Part shown: positions 9,070-18,878 of the stretch, in pieces
How the letters are laid out: the number at the start of each line of letters is the position of its first letter
Numbering within the stretch: position 1 is the first letter of the stretch
From: Desulfovibrio sp.
GTDB lineage: Bacteria; Desulfobacterota; Desulfovibrionia; Desulfovibrionales; Desulfovibrionaceae
Reading direction: 5' to 3'
Assembly: GCF_019422935.1 (NCBI RefSeq)
Contig: NZ_JAHZCJ010000008.1
Location: 47,622 to 111,621 of the forward strand
DNA: 64,000 bases
Translations under genes and position numbers: made by a program
The notes under the pieces: generated by a model
Told to the model about the DNA's origin: nothing
The model's input: only the letters and a program-made list of their open reading frames with translations
The model's database searches: none

Positions 9070-11008
9070 TTCCATATTTGACTGCATTGTCGCCGGCGGC
9101 GGGCACGCTGGTAGCGAAGCCGCCGTGGCCCTCGCCCGCATGGGGCACAGTGTGCTGCTCGTCAGCGGCAACCTCGACCGGCTGGGCTACCTCTCGTGCA
9201 ACCCCGCCATCGGCGGCCTGGCCAAGGGCCATATGGTGCGCGAAATTGACGCCCTTGGCGGCATGATGGGCCTGTGGGCCGATGCCGCGGGCATACAGTT
9301 TCGCGTGCTGAACATGAGCAAGGGGCCTGCGGTGCGGGCCACACGCGCCCAGATCGACCGCGAGGCCTACCAGCGCGTGCTCAAAAAAACGCTCTACAAC
9401 ACGCCTGGCCTGCGCATCTGGCAGGATTCCGTGGTGGACGTGACCACTGATGACGGCCGCGTCACGGGTGTGCGCACAGCCCAGGGGCTGACCTTTGCAG
9501 CGCGCCACGTGCTGCTGACCACGGGCACCTTTCTGGACGGGCGCATCCACATGGGCCTCACCAATCTGCCCGGCGGCCGCCTGGGCGATGCTCCGGCGCT
9601 GGGCCTTTCAAACAGCCTGCGCAGCCTCGGCCTGACCCTCGGCCGTCTGAAAACCGGCACCACGCCCCGCATTCTCAAATCATCCATCGACTATTCGCAG
9701 CTTGAGGAACAGCCGGGCGACACGCCGCCTCCGGGCTTCAGCTTTCACGGCCCCGGCCCGGCTCTGGAACAGGTGTCGTGCCATGTGACGTGGACAAACG
9801 AACGCGCGCACGAAATCATTCGCAGCGGTTTTGACCGCTCGCCCATGTTCACGGGCGTCATCAAGGGCACTGGCGCGCGCTACTGCCCTTCCATTGAAGA
9901 CAAGGTGGCCCGTTTCCCCCACCGGGAGCGGCACCAGATTTTTCTGGAGCCGGAGGGCCTCAACAGCGCGGAGGTGTATGCCAACGGCATTCCCACCAGC
10001 CTGCCCCTCGATGTGCAGCTCGACATGGTTCACGCCCTCAAAGGGCTGGAAAACGCCGTGGTGCTGCGTCCCGGTTACGCCATTGAATACGACTACGCCA
10101 ACCCCATCCAGTTGCGGCCCACCCTTGAAACCAAGGCCGTGCCGGGATTGTGGCTTGCGGGGCAGATCAACGGCACGTCCGGCTACGAAGAAGCCGCAGC
10201 ACAGGGTCTGTGGGCCGCGCTGAACATCTCGTGCGCCATGCGTGGTCTTGCCCCCTTTGTGCCGGGGCGGGATCAGGCCTATATGGCTGTGCTTGTTGAT
10301 GATCTTGTGACGCTCGGCACTCAGGAACCCTACCGCATGTTCACCTCGCGCGCGGAGCACAGGCTGCTGCTGCGCGAAGACAACGCCGACACGCGGCTGA
10401 CCCGTATTGGCCGTGAACTTGGCCTTGTGAGTGACGAACAGTGGCGCGCGTTTTGCATAAAACAGGAAGCCGCCGAACGTTTCAGGGAATATCTGGGCAA
10501 AAAACGCATACCCGGCCACAAGTTGCCCGAGGATGCGCCCGAGGCCCAGTTGCCTGTGGGCAAGACGCTGGCAGAAGCCCTGAAACGCCCGGATGTTGAC
10601 CTGGACTCGCTTGAAGCCATGCTGACCGCGACCCAACACGAAGCGCTGGCCGAGACCGGGGCTGATCTGGCTGCTGCCAGAGCTGCGGCCGGAACCGGCG
10701 CCTGTGAGAGCGTACAGACAGAAATCAAGTATGAGGGCTATCTGGCGCGGCAGCGCGAACTTATCGCCCGTTCGGCCAAGCTTGAGGCAACGGCCTTGCC
10801 CCCGCAACTCGATTATGCCAAAGTAGCTGGGTTATCCCATGAAGTGGTCGAAAAACTGGACAGGGTGCGACCTTGCAGCCTTGGGCAGGCCGGACGAATA
10901 TCCGGCGTAACCCCTGCGGCGGTTGCATGCCTGGAGGTTCACCTCCACAAACTTGGATTGCTGCGCCCTGAAAAATACCACAATGGCGCTGCTGCATCCC
11001 CGCAGTGA
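9062..11008 (+). CDS. mnmG: tRNA uridine-5-carboxymethylaminomethyl modification enzyme MnmG (GidA)
   Basis: A 648-residue FAD protein that, with MnmE, modifies wobble uridine 34 of several tRNAs. The Rossmann motif [12 protein letters not shown] lies at residues 8-19, followed by [22 protein letters not shown] and [18 protein letters not shown] mark the FAD domain, and the C-terminal helical domain ends LKYEGYLxRQ-like ([10 protein letters not shown]). The frame is open further upstream, but the ATG at 9062 places the conserved N-terminus correctly. Confidence 0.96.
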   Translation: MSDSIFDCIVAGGGHAGSEAAVALARMGHSVLLVSGNLDRLGYLSCNPAIGGLAKGHMVREIDALGGMMGLWADAAGIQFRVLNMSKGPAVRATRAQIDREAYQRVLKKTLYNTPGLRIWQDSVVDVTTDDGRVTGVRTAQGLTFAARHVLLTTGTFLDGRIHMGLTNLPGGRLGDAPALGLSNSLRSLGLTLGRLKTGTTPRILKSSIDYSQLEEQPGDTPPPGFSFHGPGPALEQVSCHVTWTNERAHEIIRSGFDRSPMFTGVIKGTGARYCPSIEDKVARFPHRERHQIFLEPEGLNSAEVYANGIPTSLPLDVQLDMVHALKGLENAVVLRPGYAIEYDYANPIQLRPTLETKAVPGLWLAGQINGTSGYEEAAAQGLWAALNISCAMRGLAPFVPGRDQAYMAVLVDDLVTLGTQEPYRMFTSRAEHRLLLREDNADTRLTRIGRELGLVSDEQWRAFCIKQEAAERFREYLGKKRIPGHKLPEDAPEAQLPVGKTLAEALKRPDVDLDSLEAMLTATQHEALAETGADLAAARAAAGTGACESVQTEIKYEGYLARQRELIARSAKLEATALPPQLDYAKVAGLSHEVVEKLDRVRPCSLGQAGRISGVTPAAVACLEVHLHKLGLLRPEKYHNGAAASPQ

Positions 11009-11045
11009 GGGATGACGCCACACAACTGTTGACACCGGTGAATCT

Positions 11046-11978
11046 ATGACGGGCACCCAACTCCTTATTGTTGTCGGCATTCTGCTTGCGGCGCTTTGCG
11101 CCACGCTCGTCTCGGTCAAAGGCCGGTTGCAGAGCATGCGCCACGCGGCAAAGCGTGCGGAGATCATCCGCCGCATGCTTGAAACCGCGCAGGAACAGAA
11201 CGAAATATTCGACCTTAATGTTGAGGAACTCCACAACAGCAAGGGGATGGCAGGCACTCTCGCCAAAATCCTTTCCTCGCAGCTTGAGATGGAAGTTCTT
11301 TCCTATGTATCGCGCGAGCTTGAAGGCACCCCGGTGGAAGTATTCTTTCGCGCCACCCTGCCCGAAGGCCCTTCCTTTTTCAAATTCCAGGCACAGATTC
11401 AGCAGGTAAAGGGCGCGTACGACAAATCGCGCCTTCTCCTTTCCATGCCCAAGGATATAGACGCTGGGCAAAAGCGCCATTTCATCCGCGTTAAACCGCC
11501 CAAGGATCTGGTGCGCGTTATCGGCGTGTGGGAGATGGATCCCGCCAAGCCCATGCCCCGCAACACGGCAGAAATTGGCAGGCCCCTGCTGCATTATAAA
11601 TCCGGCATGGAAAACGAGCTTGTGCAGGTGGCCGACATTTCCGCCACAGGCATGGCCCTGCGCTTTCCCGCTGAATCGCTGGAAGACAAGCCAGTTGACC
11701 TCGACAAAGGTTCCCAGTTACTTTGTCTCATCATCTATCAGATGAGCAAGGAAGACCGCGTGGTCACATTCTGGTGCACCTGTGACGTGCTCAATATCCG
11801 CATGCAGAAAGAGCCCACCCCGGCCCTGGTTCTGGGAACAGAATTCAGCAACTGGGCGGTTCTGGAACAGGGCAAGGCCGACATCAACTGGTTCCACAGC
11901 ACCCCCAAAAGCGGTGTTTCGCCCATTACCCAGTGGGTGATGCAGATGGATATCCAGCAGCGCAAGCTGACTGGCTAG
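11046..11978 (+). CDS. Membrane-anchored PilZ domain protein (putative c-di-GMP effector)
   Basis: A 310-residue protein with one N-terminal transmembrane helix (about residues 5-22), a short coiled stretch, and an N-terminal YcgR-like region. The C-terminal half fits a PilZ domain: RHFIR (RxxxR, about 142) and, some 60 residues later, ADISATGMAL matching D/NxSxxG. Both are the known c-di-GMP contact motifs. It likely senses c-di-GMP at the inner membrane; the target is unknown. The assignment is by motif only. Confidence 0.65.
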   Translation: MTGTQLLIVVGILLAALCATLVSVKGRLQSMRHAAKRAEIIRRMLETAQEQNEIFDLNVEELHNSKGMAGTLAKILSSQLEMEVLSYVSRELEGTPVEVFFRATLPEGPSFFKFQAQIQQVKGAYDKSRLLLSMPKDIDAGQKRHFIRVKPPKDLVRVIGVWEMDPAKPMPRNTAEIGRPLLHYKSGMENELVQVADISATGMALRFPAESLEDKPVDLDKGSQLLCLIIYQMSKEDRVVTFWCTCDVLNIRMQKEPTPALVLGTEFSNWAVLEQGKADINWFHSTPKSGVSPITQWVMQMDIQQRKLTG

Positions 11979-12118
11979 ATCAAACTATCTTTGAATAACG
12001 TGCTGCCTGGGTCGGATTTTGAAATCATCCGCTCAAGGCAGGAAAATTCTGCCGTGGCGGTTGCACCGCAGGCAAACGCGCGCGGCGCGTAGTGAGTACG
12101 CCAACCTAGGAGGTTATT

Positions 12119-12988
12119 TTGGACGGCGGCACGGAAGGTCACAGTACCATCTGGTCGCGCCTGAGCAGACTGTTCGGGCACGACGATCAGGAATCTCTCG
12201 AAAAAGCCATTCTGGAAGCACGAGCCGACGGCGAGGTGGAACCCTACGAGGAATCCATGCTCCTTGGCATCCTGCGCTTCAACGATCTTCAGGTGCAGGA
12301 CACCATGATCCCCCGCACCGATATAGACTGCGTTCCCGATGATATGCCGCTTCAGGAAGTGGCGCGCATCATTGTGCGTTCTGGTCATTCGCGCATTCCC
12401 GTATACAAGGACACCCGCGACAACATCGTGGGCATTCTCCACGCCAAGGATGTTCTCAGCAGCCTGCTGGATCAGGGGGAACACGCCCCCGCCGTTTCGC
12501 GGGTCATGCGGGAGCCTTTCTTTGTGCCCGAGACCAAGTCCATCCGCACTCTGCTTCAGGAATTTCGCGCCCGCAAGCAGCACATTGCCATTGCGCTTGA
12601 CGAATACGGCGGCACATCCGGCCTTATCACCATTGAAGACGTGCTGGAAGAAATTGTGGGTGATATTGAAGACGAACACGATGCCCCGCGTCAGGAAGAC
12701 ATCCGCCCCCTCGGCGAAAATGTCTATGAACTCACAGGCCGCGCCCTGCTGGAAGACCTTGAAGATATGGGCGTTGATCTGGATTCGGACGAGGTGGACA
12801 CCATCGGCGGCTACCTGAGCATGGAGGCTGGGCACGTTCCCGGCCCCGGCGAGCGCTTTACCCTGCGCGGCTGGGCCTTTACCGTGCTCGAAGCTGACAG
12901 GAAACTCATTATCCGCCTGCGCATGGAACCTGCTGACCACGCCGCGGCCGCTCCGGCCACGGAAGAGGAAGAAGCGGCAAAAGCATGA
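12119..12988 (+). CDS. CorC/HlyC-family CBS-domain protein
   Basis: A 289-residue soluble protein: an N-terminal acidic helix region, two CBS domains ([25 protein letters not shown]; then [28 protein letters not shown]), and a C-terminal CorC/HlyC domain (residues about 205-280). Such proteins are linked to magnesium/cobalt efflux or membrane integrity. It lacks the DUF21 membrane domain, so it is CorC-like rather than full YtfL-like. The start is a TTG, supported by AGGAGG six bases upstream. It overlaps lnt, matching the common corC-lnt order. Confidence 0.88.
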   Translation: MDGGTEGHSTIWSRLSRLFGHDDQESLEKAILEARADGEVEPYEESMLLGILRFNDLQVQDTMIPRTDIDCVPDDMPLQEVARIIVRSGHSRIPVYKDTRDNIVGILHAKDVLSSLLDQGEHAPAVSRVMREPFFVPETKSIRTLLQEFRARKQHIAIALDEYGGTSGLITIEDVLEEIVGDIEDEHDAPRQEDIRPLGENVYELTGRALLEDLEDMGVDLDSDEVDTIGGYLSMEAGHVPGPGERFTLRGWAFTVLEADRKLIIRLRMEPADHAAAAPATEEEEAAKA

Positions 12989-14595
12989 AGCTGTTCCGTC
13001 CTGAAGCGCCGGGGGCCACGCAGCGCGGCTGGGTTTTGTGCCTTGCTGCCGCACTAGGTCTGTGGCTGGGCTTTCCCAACGATCTTATCAGCTTTCCTCC
13101 ACTGGTGCTCCTGTGGCCTGTGGCGCTGGCATTGCTTGGCCGGGAGGCCGCAAGCCGCGCCATTGCCTTGCGCATGGGCTGGATCGGCACCATTGCTGGC
13201 GGCATGGCCGCGCTCTACTGGCTCACCCTGCCCGTGCACAACGTGGGCGGCCTGCACTGGCTGCTGGCCGTACCCTGCGCGCTGTTCATCGTAACCTGCA
13301 TTGGTAGTGCTGGCGGCCTGTTTGCCCTGGCGGCCCACATGTTCCGCCACCGGCCCGCCTGGGTGCAGGCCGTGCTGCTTGGCCTCTTGTGGTATCTGCT
13401 TGAGGCGGTCTATGCCCTTGCTCTGGGCTTTCCCTGGCTGGACATGGCCGGGGCTTTGTCCCCCTGGCCCATACTGGTGCAGGCTGCGGACACGGTGGGC
13501 GGCTACGCCCTTACTGGCCTTTGGAGCATGGCGGCCCTGCTGTGCTGCCTTGCCTTTGCCTGCGGGCCACGGCGCTTCTGCCCCAACCGCGCAAGCCTGA
13601 TCCCCGGCCTTTTGCTCACGGCGGCCCTGCTGTGCTACGGAGGCTGGCGGCTTTACGCCAACCCGATTGTCACTGAACCCACCGGGCCGGATAGCGTGGA
13701 TGTGCTTTATGTGGAAGGCAATGTTGACCAGAACCAAAAATGGGTTCCAGCCTTTCAGCGACAAACGGTGGATCTGTATCTGGGCCTGACGTATCAGGGC
13801 CTTGCGCAAAAACCCGATGCCCGCCCACTCATCGTGTGGCCGGAAACAGCCATGCCTTTCTTTTTTGAGGTCAATGCCCTGCATGCCCCGCGCATCCGCG
13901 AGCTGGCGGCCCGCAGCGGCAGCCCGGTGCTGTTTGGCGCGCCGGGCATCGAGCGCCACCCCGGCAAAAAAGATCCCGATGTTTTCAACCGGGCCTTTTT
14001 GCTGAACCCCAAGGGCGATACGGTGGGGTATTACGACAAGGAACATCTGGTTCCCTTTGGCGAATATCTGCCGGAATGGCTCAACTGGGGATTTCTGGAG
14101 GCATTGCTGCAAGGGGTTGGCGTGTACCAGACTGGCACCGCTGTCGCCCCGCTGCGGCAGGACAATCTTGCTCTGGGAATGCTCATCTGCTATGAGGGAA
14201 TATTCCCGTGGCTTGCCCAAAACCGCGTGGCGGATGGGGCGAATATTCTTGTAGATATCAGCAATGACGGCTGGTTTGGCAACACTCCGGCGGCACGGCA
14301 GCATCTCTACCTCACTGCCCTGCGGGCCGTCGAGCAGAACCGCTGGATATTGCGCGGCACCAACACTGGCATTTCTGTTGTGGTGGATCCGCGCGCCCGG
14401 CTGACCATGCACGGAGGACAGTTCAAGGCTCAGGCCGTCTGGGGCAAGGCGGCGCTTGTAACTGCGCCAAGCCTGTTCCACAGCATTTCGCCCTGGCTTA
14501 TGCCCGGGGCTGCCCTGGTGTTTCTGGCTCTGCTGCTGCTCGGCCCCGGCGGCAGGTTTGCAAAAAATCGCGACAAAGCCGCCAACTGTTCCTGA
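12985..14595 (+). CDS. lnt: Apolipoprotein N-acyltransferase
   Basis: A 536-residue inner-membrane enzyme that adds the third acyl chain to lipoprotein N-termini. Six or more N-terminal hydrophobic helices precede a nitrilase-like periplasmic domain. The catalytic triad can be placed in VWPETAMPF (Glu near 287), YYDKEHLVPFGEYLP (Lys near 352) and ICYEGIFP (Cys near 402). A final helix closes the protein. The ATG overlaps the corC stop (ATGA), so the two are coupled. Confidence 0.95.
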   Translation: MKLFRPEAPGATQRGWVLCLAAALGLWLGFPNDLISFPPLVLLWPVALALLGREAASRAIALRMGWIGTIAGGMAALYWLTLPVHNVGGLHWLLAVPCALFIVTCIGSAGGLFALAAHMFRHRPAWVQAVLLGLLWYLLEAVYALALGFPWLDMAGALSPWPILVQAADTVGGYALTGLWSMAALLCCLAFACGPRRFCPNRASLIPGLLLTAALLCYGGWRLYANPIVTEPTGPDSVDVLYVEGNVDQNQKWVPAFQRQTVDLYLGLTYQGLAQKPDARPLIVWPETAMPFFFEVNALHAPRIRELAARSGSPVLFGAPGIERHPGKKDPDVFNRAFLLNPKGDTVGYYDKEHLVPFGEYLPEWLNWGFLEALLQGVGVYQTGTAVAPLRQDNLALGMLICYEGIFPWLAQNRVADGANILVDISNDGWFGNTPAARQHLYLTALRAVEQNRWILRGTNTGISVVVDPRARLTMHGGQFKAQAVWGKAALVTAPSLFHSISPWLMPGAALVFLALLLLGPGGRFAKNRDKAANCS

Positions 14596-14703
14596 TTTTT
14601 TCGGCCCTGACGCAGTCAGCGCTGCGCGCTGGGGAGGTGTGATCCTCCCGCTTGCGCCCGCTTACGCCTCAGGGCATTCACCTTAACCCCCATAGTATCC
14701 ACA

Positions 14704-15817
14704 ATGTTGCAACTCAGTGATCTGCGCGCCGCATGCCAGCCCCTTTCCCAACGTTTCGCCACCCTCTGGGGGCGTCTTTGACGTTGCCGCCAGCCAGAAG
14801 CGCCTGCAGGACATCGAACACGAAATTTCCCGCCCCGGCGCATGGGACAATCCCGAAGCACTGACCCCTATTTTGCAGGAAAAGCGGCGTCTTGAAGAAG
14901 AAATCGAGCGTCTCAGCCGCCTCAAAACCTGCCACGACGACATGAACGAGTGGCTGGCCCTGGCCACTGAAAGCGAAGACCCCGAAGCTCTGGAATCCCT
15001 TGATCAGCAGAACCGCGATCTTGCGGCCCTGCTGGACGAAACCGAGCTTGTCATGCTGCTTTCCGGCGAGGAGGACAATCAGGACGCCATCCTGGAAATC
15101 CACCCCGGCGCTGGCGGCACAGAGTCGCAGGACTGGGCCGAAATGCTGCTGCGCATGTACACCCGCTGGGCCGCGCGCCACAAGTACACAGTGGAAGAGC
15201 TGGACTACCTGCCGGGCGACGAGGCGGGCGTTAAAAGCGTTACCCTGCGCATTGCCGGGCCGCATGCCTTTGGCTTTCTCAAGAGCGAGCGCGGCATCCA
15301 CCGTCTTATCCGCATTTCGCCTTTTGATTCATCGGGCCGCCGCCACACCTCCTTTGCATCTGTGGACGTGATCCCTGACGTGGGCAACGATATTGAGCTG
15401 GACATCAAGGAATCCGACATCCGCGTGGACATTTTCCGCTCCAGCGGCCCCGGCGGGCAAAGCGTCAACACCACGAGTTCGGCCGTGCGCGTGACCCACA
15501 TTCCCACAGGCGTTACCGCCCAATGCCAGAACGAAAAATCGCAGCACCACAACAAGGATACGGCCATGCGCGTATTGCGCGCCCGCCTGTACAACATAGA
15601 GCTGCAAAAACGCGATGCGGAACGGCAGGCGGAATACGCTGGCAAGGACGCCATAGCCTTTGGCAGCCAGATCCGCACGTACACATTGCAGCCTTACAGG
15701 CTGGTCAAGGATCACCGCACCGGCTCTGAAGCCGGAGATGTGGAAGGCGTTTTGAACGGTCAGATCGACCAGTTCCAACACGATTACCTGCTGCACCGAC
15801 ATGAGCAACAACGCTGA
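14704..15817 (+). CDS. prfB: Peptide chain release factor 2, with programmed +1 frameshift
   Basis: Translation starts at ATG 14704 and reads 25 codons to an in-frame TGA at 14779-14781. A +1 shift on CTT-TGA-C continues from GAC at 14780 to the stop at 15817, giving about 370 residues. The site is the classic RF2 autoregulatory element: a Shine-Dalgarno-like TGGGGG a few bases before CTTTGAC. The product has the SPF stop-recognition tripeptide (ISPFDSSGRRH) and the catalytic GGQ loop (SGPGGQSVNTT). RF2 releases peptides at UGA and UAA. Scarce RF2 favours the shift and so raises its own synthesis. Confidence 0.96.
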
Positions 15818-16598
15818 TTTTGACGCCCTTGCCAACGAGCTGCTTGCCTTGCGGCAGGCAGACGGTGCAGCTTCGCGCAACAGCGGCGAATCTGTGCTGG
15901 TGGCCCGACTGTTGCCGGGTTTCAACGTTGGCAGGTGGCAGGAATTTTTGCGCTGCTACCCCACGGGGCGCTGGTGCGCCCTGCCAGCAGGCCCCGGCCT
16001 TTTGCCGGAACTTGGCGGCGGCCCCAGCAATGCCCCCGGTCACCTTGCCCACCTGCTCATGGCCGAAATGTTTACAGTGCAGATAAACCGCGAGCTGTTG
16101 CGCCTTTCCCGTACCGGGGGCGAGTTGGCGTTGATTGAAGCGGTTATTTTGGACAAGGCGCATCTGGACGAGGCCTCGGTGCTGGCGCTGGAAACGCTGC
16201 TTGTGGACTGCCTGCGGCAGTGCCGCGAGGAATGCGATACTCTTGGCTGTACCGGCCTTGGGCGCTTTGCCCTGCTCCTGCCCGGCGTCAGCGTGCTGCG
16301 CGCACGCCTGATGGCCGAGCAGATACAAAAGATCTTTGCTGTCCGGGCAGCGGAAATTCCCATTGCCAGCAAGGGCAGGCATGCGGCAAAGGCCAATTGC
16401 GCCATAGGCATAGCCTGCGCCGATCAGGGGGGCAGACCTACCCCCGAGGCACTGATGGGCAAGGCCGCAGAGGCCACGGACGAGGCACTGGCCCAAAAAC
16501 ACGGGCACATTTGCATAGCGGGTGGTGCAGCCCTTGACGCCAGAACCACTCTTGTACATTCCAGCGAAAAACGATTTCTCTTCTTTGGGGGAAACTGA
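15801..16598 (+). CDS. Degenerate GGDEF-like domain protein
   Basis: A 265-residue soluble protein overlapping the prfB end. The second half has a GGDEF-like arrangement (LSRTGGELALIEAVIL; later LGRFALLLPGV; LMAEQIQKIF; ANCAIGIAC), but where active cyclases carry GG(D/E)EF it reads TGLGRF, without the acidic catalytic residues. It is therefore probably not an active diguanylate cyclase; it may bind nucleotide or protein partners. It ends on the base where the MinD/ParA gene begins, suggesting linked function. The domain call is motif-based and tentative. Confidence 0.6.
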   Translation: MSNNADFDALANELLALRQADGAASRNSGESVLVARLLPGFNVGRWQEFLRCYPTGRWCALPAGPGLLPELGGGPSNAPGHLAHLLMAEMFTVQINRELLRLSRTGGELALIEAVILDKAHLDEASVLALETLLVDCLRQCREECDTLGCTGLGRFALLLPGVSVLRARLMAEQIQKIFAVRAAEIPIASKGRHAAKANCAIGIACADQGGRPTPEALMGKAAEATDEALAQKHGHICIAGGAALDARTTLVHSSEKRFLFFGGN

Positions 16599-17410
16599 TG
16601 GCGAATACGACATTGAGCGTTGCCCTGCTGAGCGGCAAAGGCGGGGTGGGCAAAACAAACATGTCGCTCAATATAGCCTGCGCCCTGCACCAGCAGGGAT
16701 TTAAAACCCTGTTGATGGACTGCGATCTGGGCCTCGCGAATCTAGACGTGCTGCTGGGCATTACACCCGAAGGCAACCTTCAGACCGCCCTTCTGGGCGA
16801 AGCCGATGTATCGGACGTGCTCTGCCAGATTGATGGCGAGGACTTTGCCGTGCTGCCCGCAGCGTCAGGCGTGCCGGAACTGACCGAGCTGCAGCCCGAC
16901 GCGCGCGACCTGTTGCTCTCCCGGCTGGAACCTGTGCTGCACAAATATGACTTTGTCTTTATGGACATCGGTGCGGGCATTTCCGGAACGGTGCAGACCT
17001 TTGCCGCCATGGCCTCGGTGCGCATTGTTGTCATCACGCCCGAGCCAACGTCCCTGACAGACAGCTATGCCCTCATCAAGGTGCTCAACAGCCGTTACGG
17101 CCTGCGCGATTTCATGGTGCTGGTCAATCAGGCAACCTCGCAGGCCGAGGCGAAATCTTCATTCGACAAACTTTCCGGCGCGTGCAAACATTTTCTGCAC
17201 ATAGAGCCTGTTTTGCTGGGGCATGTGCGTTCCGACAAAAAATTGCCAGAGGCAGTCTGCCTGCAAAAGCCGCTGATGATGCACTCTCCGGGCAGCCCCG
17301 CTGCGCTGGATTTGCAGAATATGGCCTCGCGCTTGCAGCGCATCAGGCTGGGAATGCTTGACTGGCTTGGCTCGCGCAACATTTTGCAGCCTGTTCCGGT
17401 TCAGGACTAG
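16598..17410 (+). CDS. MinD/ParA family ATPase (FlhG/FleN-like)
   Basis: A 270-residue deviant-Walker ATPase. The P-loop KGGVGKTN (residues 11-18) has the signature first lysine, followed by LLMDCDLGLANLDVLLG. DFVFMDIGAGISG and VVITPEPTSLTDSYALIK are typical of FlhG/FleN/MinD-like proteins controlling flagellar number or cell-pole position. No flagellar gene is next to it here, so the role is inferred from family only. It starts immediately after the GGDEF-like gene. Confidence 0.87.
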   Translation: MANTTLSVALLSGKGGVGKTNMSLNIACALHQQGFKTLLMDCDLGLANLDVLLGITPEGNLQTALLGEADVSDVLCQIDGEDFAVLPAASGVPELTELQPDARDLLLSRLEPVLHKYDFVFMDIGAGISGTVQTFAAMASVRIVVITPEPTSLTDSYALIKVLNSRYGLRDFMVLVNQATSQAEAKSSFDKLSGACKHFLHIEPVLLGHVRSDKKLPEAVCLQKPLMMHSPGSPAALDLQNMASRLQRIRLGMLDWLGSRNILQPVPVQD

Positions 17411-17524
17411 ATTTTTTGTCAAACTGTTTACCTTGTCTGAGAAAAGGTATAGGGTTGAATTACTAATAAATGTCCGATGTTGTCGCCCTGTCGGGCAAAC
17501 TTGTAACGCGGTCACGGAGGCATG

Positions 17525-17800
17525 ATGAACAAGAGCGAGCTTATCAAGGCACTGGCCGACGAAACCAACATCCCTCTGGACGACGCGTCGTTGGTGGTCA
17601 ACACCTTCTTCGACGCAATGAAAAAATCTCTGCTTTCCGGAGAGCGTATTGAAATACGCGGCTTCGGCAGCTTCAAAATCAAGGAGTACGAAGGCTACGC
17701 CGGCCGTAATCCTAAAACCGGCGAAAGCGTCGTTGTTGAATCGAAACGCCTGCCTTTTTTCCGAGCGGGCAAGGAATTGAAAGAATTTATCAATCAGTAA
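17525..17800 (+). CDS. HU/IHF family DNA-binding protein
   Basis: A 91-residue histone-like protein. It begins MNKSELIKALADE and holds the family core GFGSFKIKEYEGYAGRNPKTG, the DNA-bending beta-arm, ending ELKEFINQ. Length and motifs fit HU or IHF subunits. Two ATGs lie in tandem (17522 and 17525); GGAGG at 17516 is better spaced from the second. It has its own upstream gap and a hairpin after it, so it is probably monocistronic. Confidence 0.92.
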   Translation: MNKSELIKALADETNIPLDDASLVVNTFFDAMKKSLLSGERIEIRGFGSFKIKEYEGYAGRNPKTGESVVVESKRLPFFRAGKELKEFINQ

Positions 17801-17844
17801 GGCTGTAACGCGCTGCCGAACCTGAGGCCCGTGCGGGGCCGCCT

Positions 17845-17880
17845 GCCTGCGAGGGTCAAACCTTCGCGCGGGCTTTTGTT
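17845..17880 (+). terminator. Probable intrinsic terminator after the HU gene
   Basis: An imperfect GC stem (GCCTGCGAGGG pairing with CCTTCGCGCGGGC) is followed by TTTTGTT. Confidence 0.5.
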
Positions 17881-17916
17881 CGCTTTTTGCTGCGCGCTGA
17901 CACACAGGAGTCTGTA

Positions 17917-18795
17917 ATGCAATTTTCAGGTGCATTGACCGCGCTTGTAACTCCGTTCAAGAACAACGCTCTGGACGAAGAAGCATACCGCGCATTTATT
18001 GAACACCAGATCAGTGAAGGCATTCACGGTCTGGTTCCCTGCGGCACCACGGGCGAATCCGCCACCCTGACCCACGAAGAACACGAAAGGGTCATTGAAA
18101 TATGCATAGATCAGGTCAAGGGCCGTGTTCCGGTTCTGGCGGGCGCGGGTTCCAACAATACCATGGAAGCCATCCGCCTGACCAAGTTTGCGCAAAAGGC
18201 CGGGGCCGACGGCGCACTGCTCATCACGCCCTATTACAACAAGCCCACCCAGGAAGGCCTGTACCAGCACTTCAAGGCCATTGCCCAGGCTGTGGATATG
18301 CCCCTGGTGCCCTACAACGTTCCGGGACGCACCGGTTGCAATCTGCTGCCCGCCACTCTGGCCCGTATGGCGCACGACTTCCCCAACATTGTGGGCGTCA
18401 AGGAAGCCACCGGCGACCTGATTCAGGGCAGCCGCGTGCTTGAAAGCTGCCCCGAGAACTTCAGCGTTCTCTCCGGCGACGACTTTACCGCTCTGCCCCT
18501 CATGGCGCTTGGCGGCAAGGGTGTCATCTCCGTTACCTCCAACATTGTGCCTGGCCGCGTGGCAGCCATGTGCAATGCCTTCAACAAGGGCGACCTCAAG
18601 GAAGCGGCGCGCATCCATCATGCGCTCTTTCCCCTGCACGATGCCCTGTTCTTTGAGAGCAATCCCATTCCGGCCAAGACAGCGCTTGCGCTCATGGGCC
18701 GCATGGAAGCGGAAATCCGCCTGCCCCTGTGCCCCATGGCCGAAGGCACCAAGCAAAAGCTTATTGAAGTGCTGCGCCAGCAGAACCTCATCTAG
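17917..18795 (+). CDS. dapA: 4-hydroxy-tetrahydrodipicolinate synthase
   Basis: A 292-residue class I aldolase that condenses pyruvate and aspartate semialdehyde in lysine and diaminopimelate synthesis. It shows GTTGESATLTHEEH (pyruvate site), YYNKPTQEGLYQHF, PYNVPGRTGCN, and the Schiff-base lysine in VGVKEATGD (about residue 161). The frame is open 30 bases further upstream, but CAGGAG before ATG 17917 and the family N-terminus fix this start. Confidence 0.96.
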   Translation: MQFSGALTALVTPFKNNALDEEAYRAFIEHQISEGIHGLVPCGTTGESATLTHEEHERVIEICIDQVKGRVPVLAGAGSNNTMEAIRLTKFAQKAGADGALLITPYYNKPTQEGLYQHFKAIAQAVDMPLVPYNVPGRTGCNLLPATLARMAHDFPNIVGVKEATGDLIQGSRVLESCPENFSVLSGDDFTALPLMALGGKGVISVTSNIVPGRVAAMCNAFNKGDLKEAARIHHALFPLHDALFFESNPIPAKTALALMGRMEAEIRLPLCPMAEGTKQKLIEVLRQQNLI

Positions 18796-18816
18796 CATTG
18801 CTGCAGCAAATATGGC

Positions 18817-18850
18817 AAAGCCCCCGAACCTCGCAGGTTCGGGGGCTTTT
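18817..18850. terminator. Strong bidirectional intrinsic terminator between dapA and phoU
   Basis: A 15-bp perfect stem (18817-18831 with 18835-18849) around a CGC loop ends in TTTT on the plus strand; A-residues on the 5' side give a T-run on the minus strand. It lies between the convergent dapA and phoU genes. Confidence 0.9.
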
Positions 18851-18878
18851 GCGTTCAAGCTGCAATAACAATCTGATA

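Noticed and set aside
13054..14481. A 475-codon minus-strand frame
   Set aside because: Antisense to lnt, which carries the full catalytic triad.
17411..17521. Promoter for the HU gene
   Set aside because: AT-rich with TTGTCT and TATAGG-like hexamers, but no pair with acceptable spacing that I would defend.
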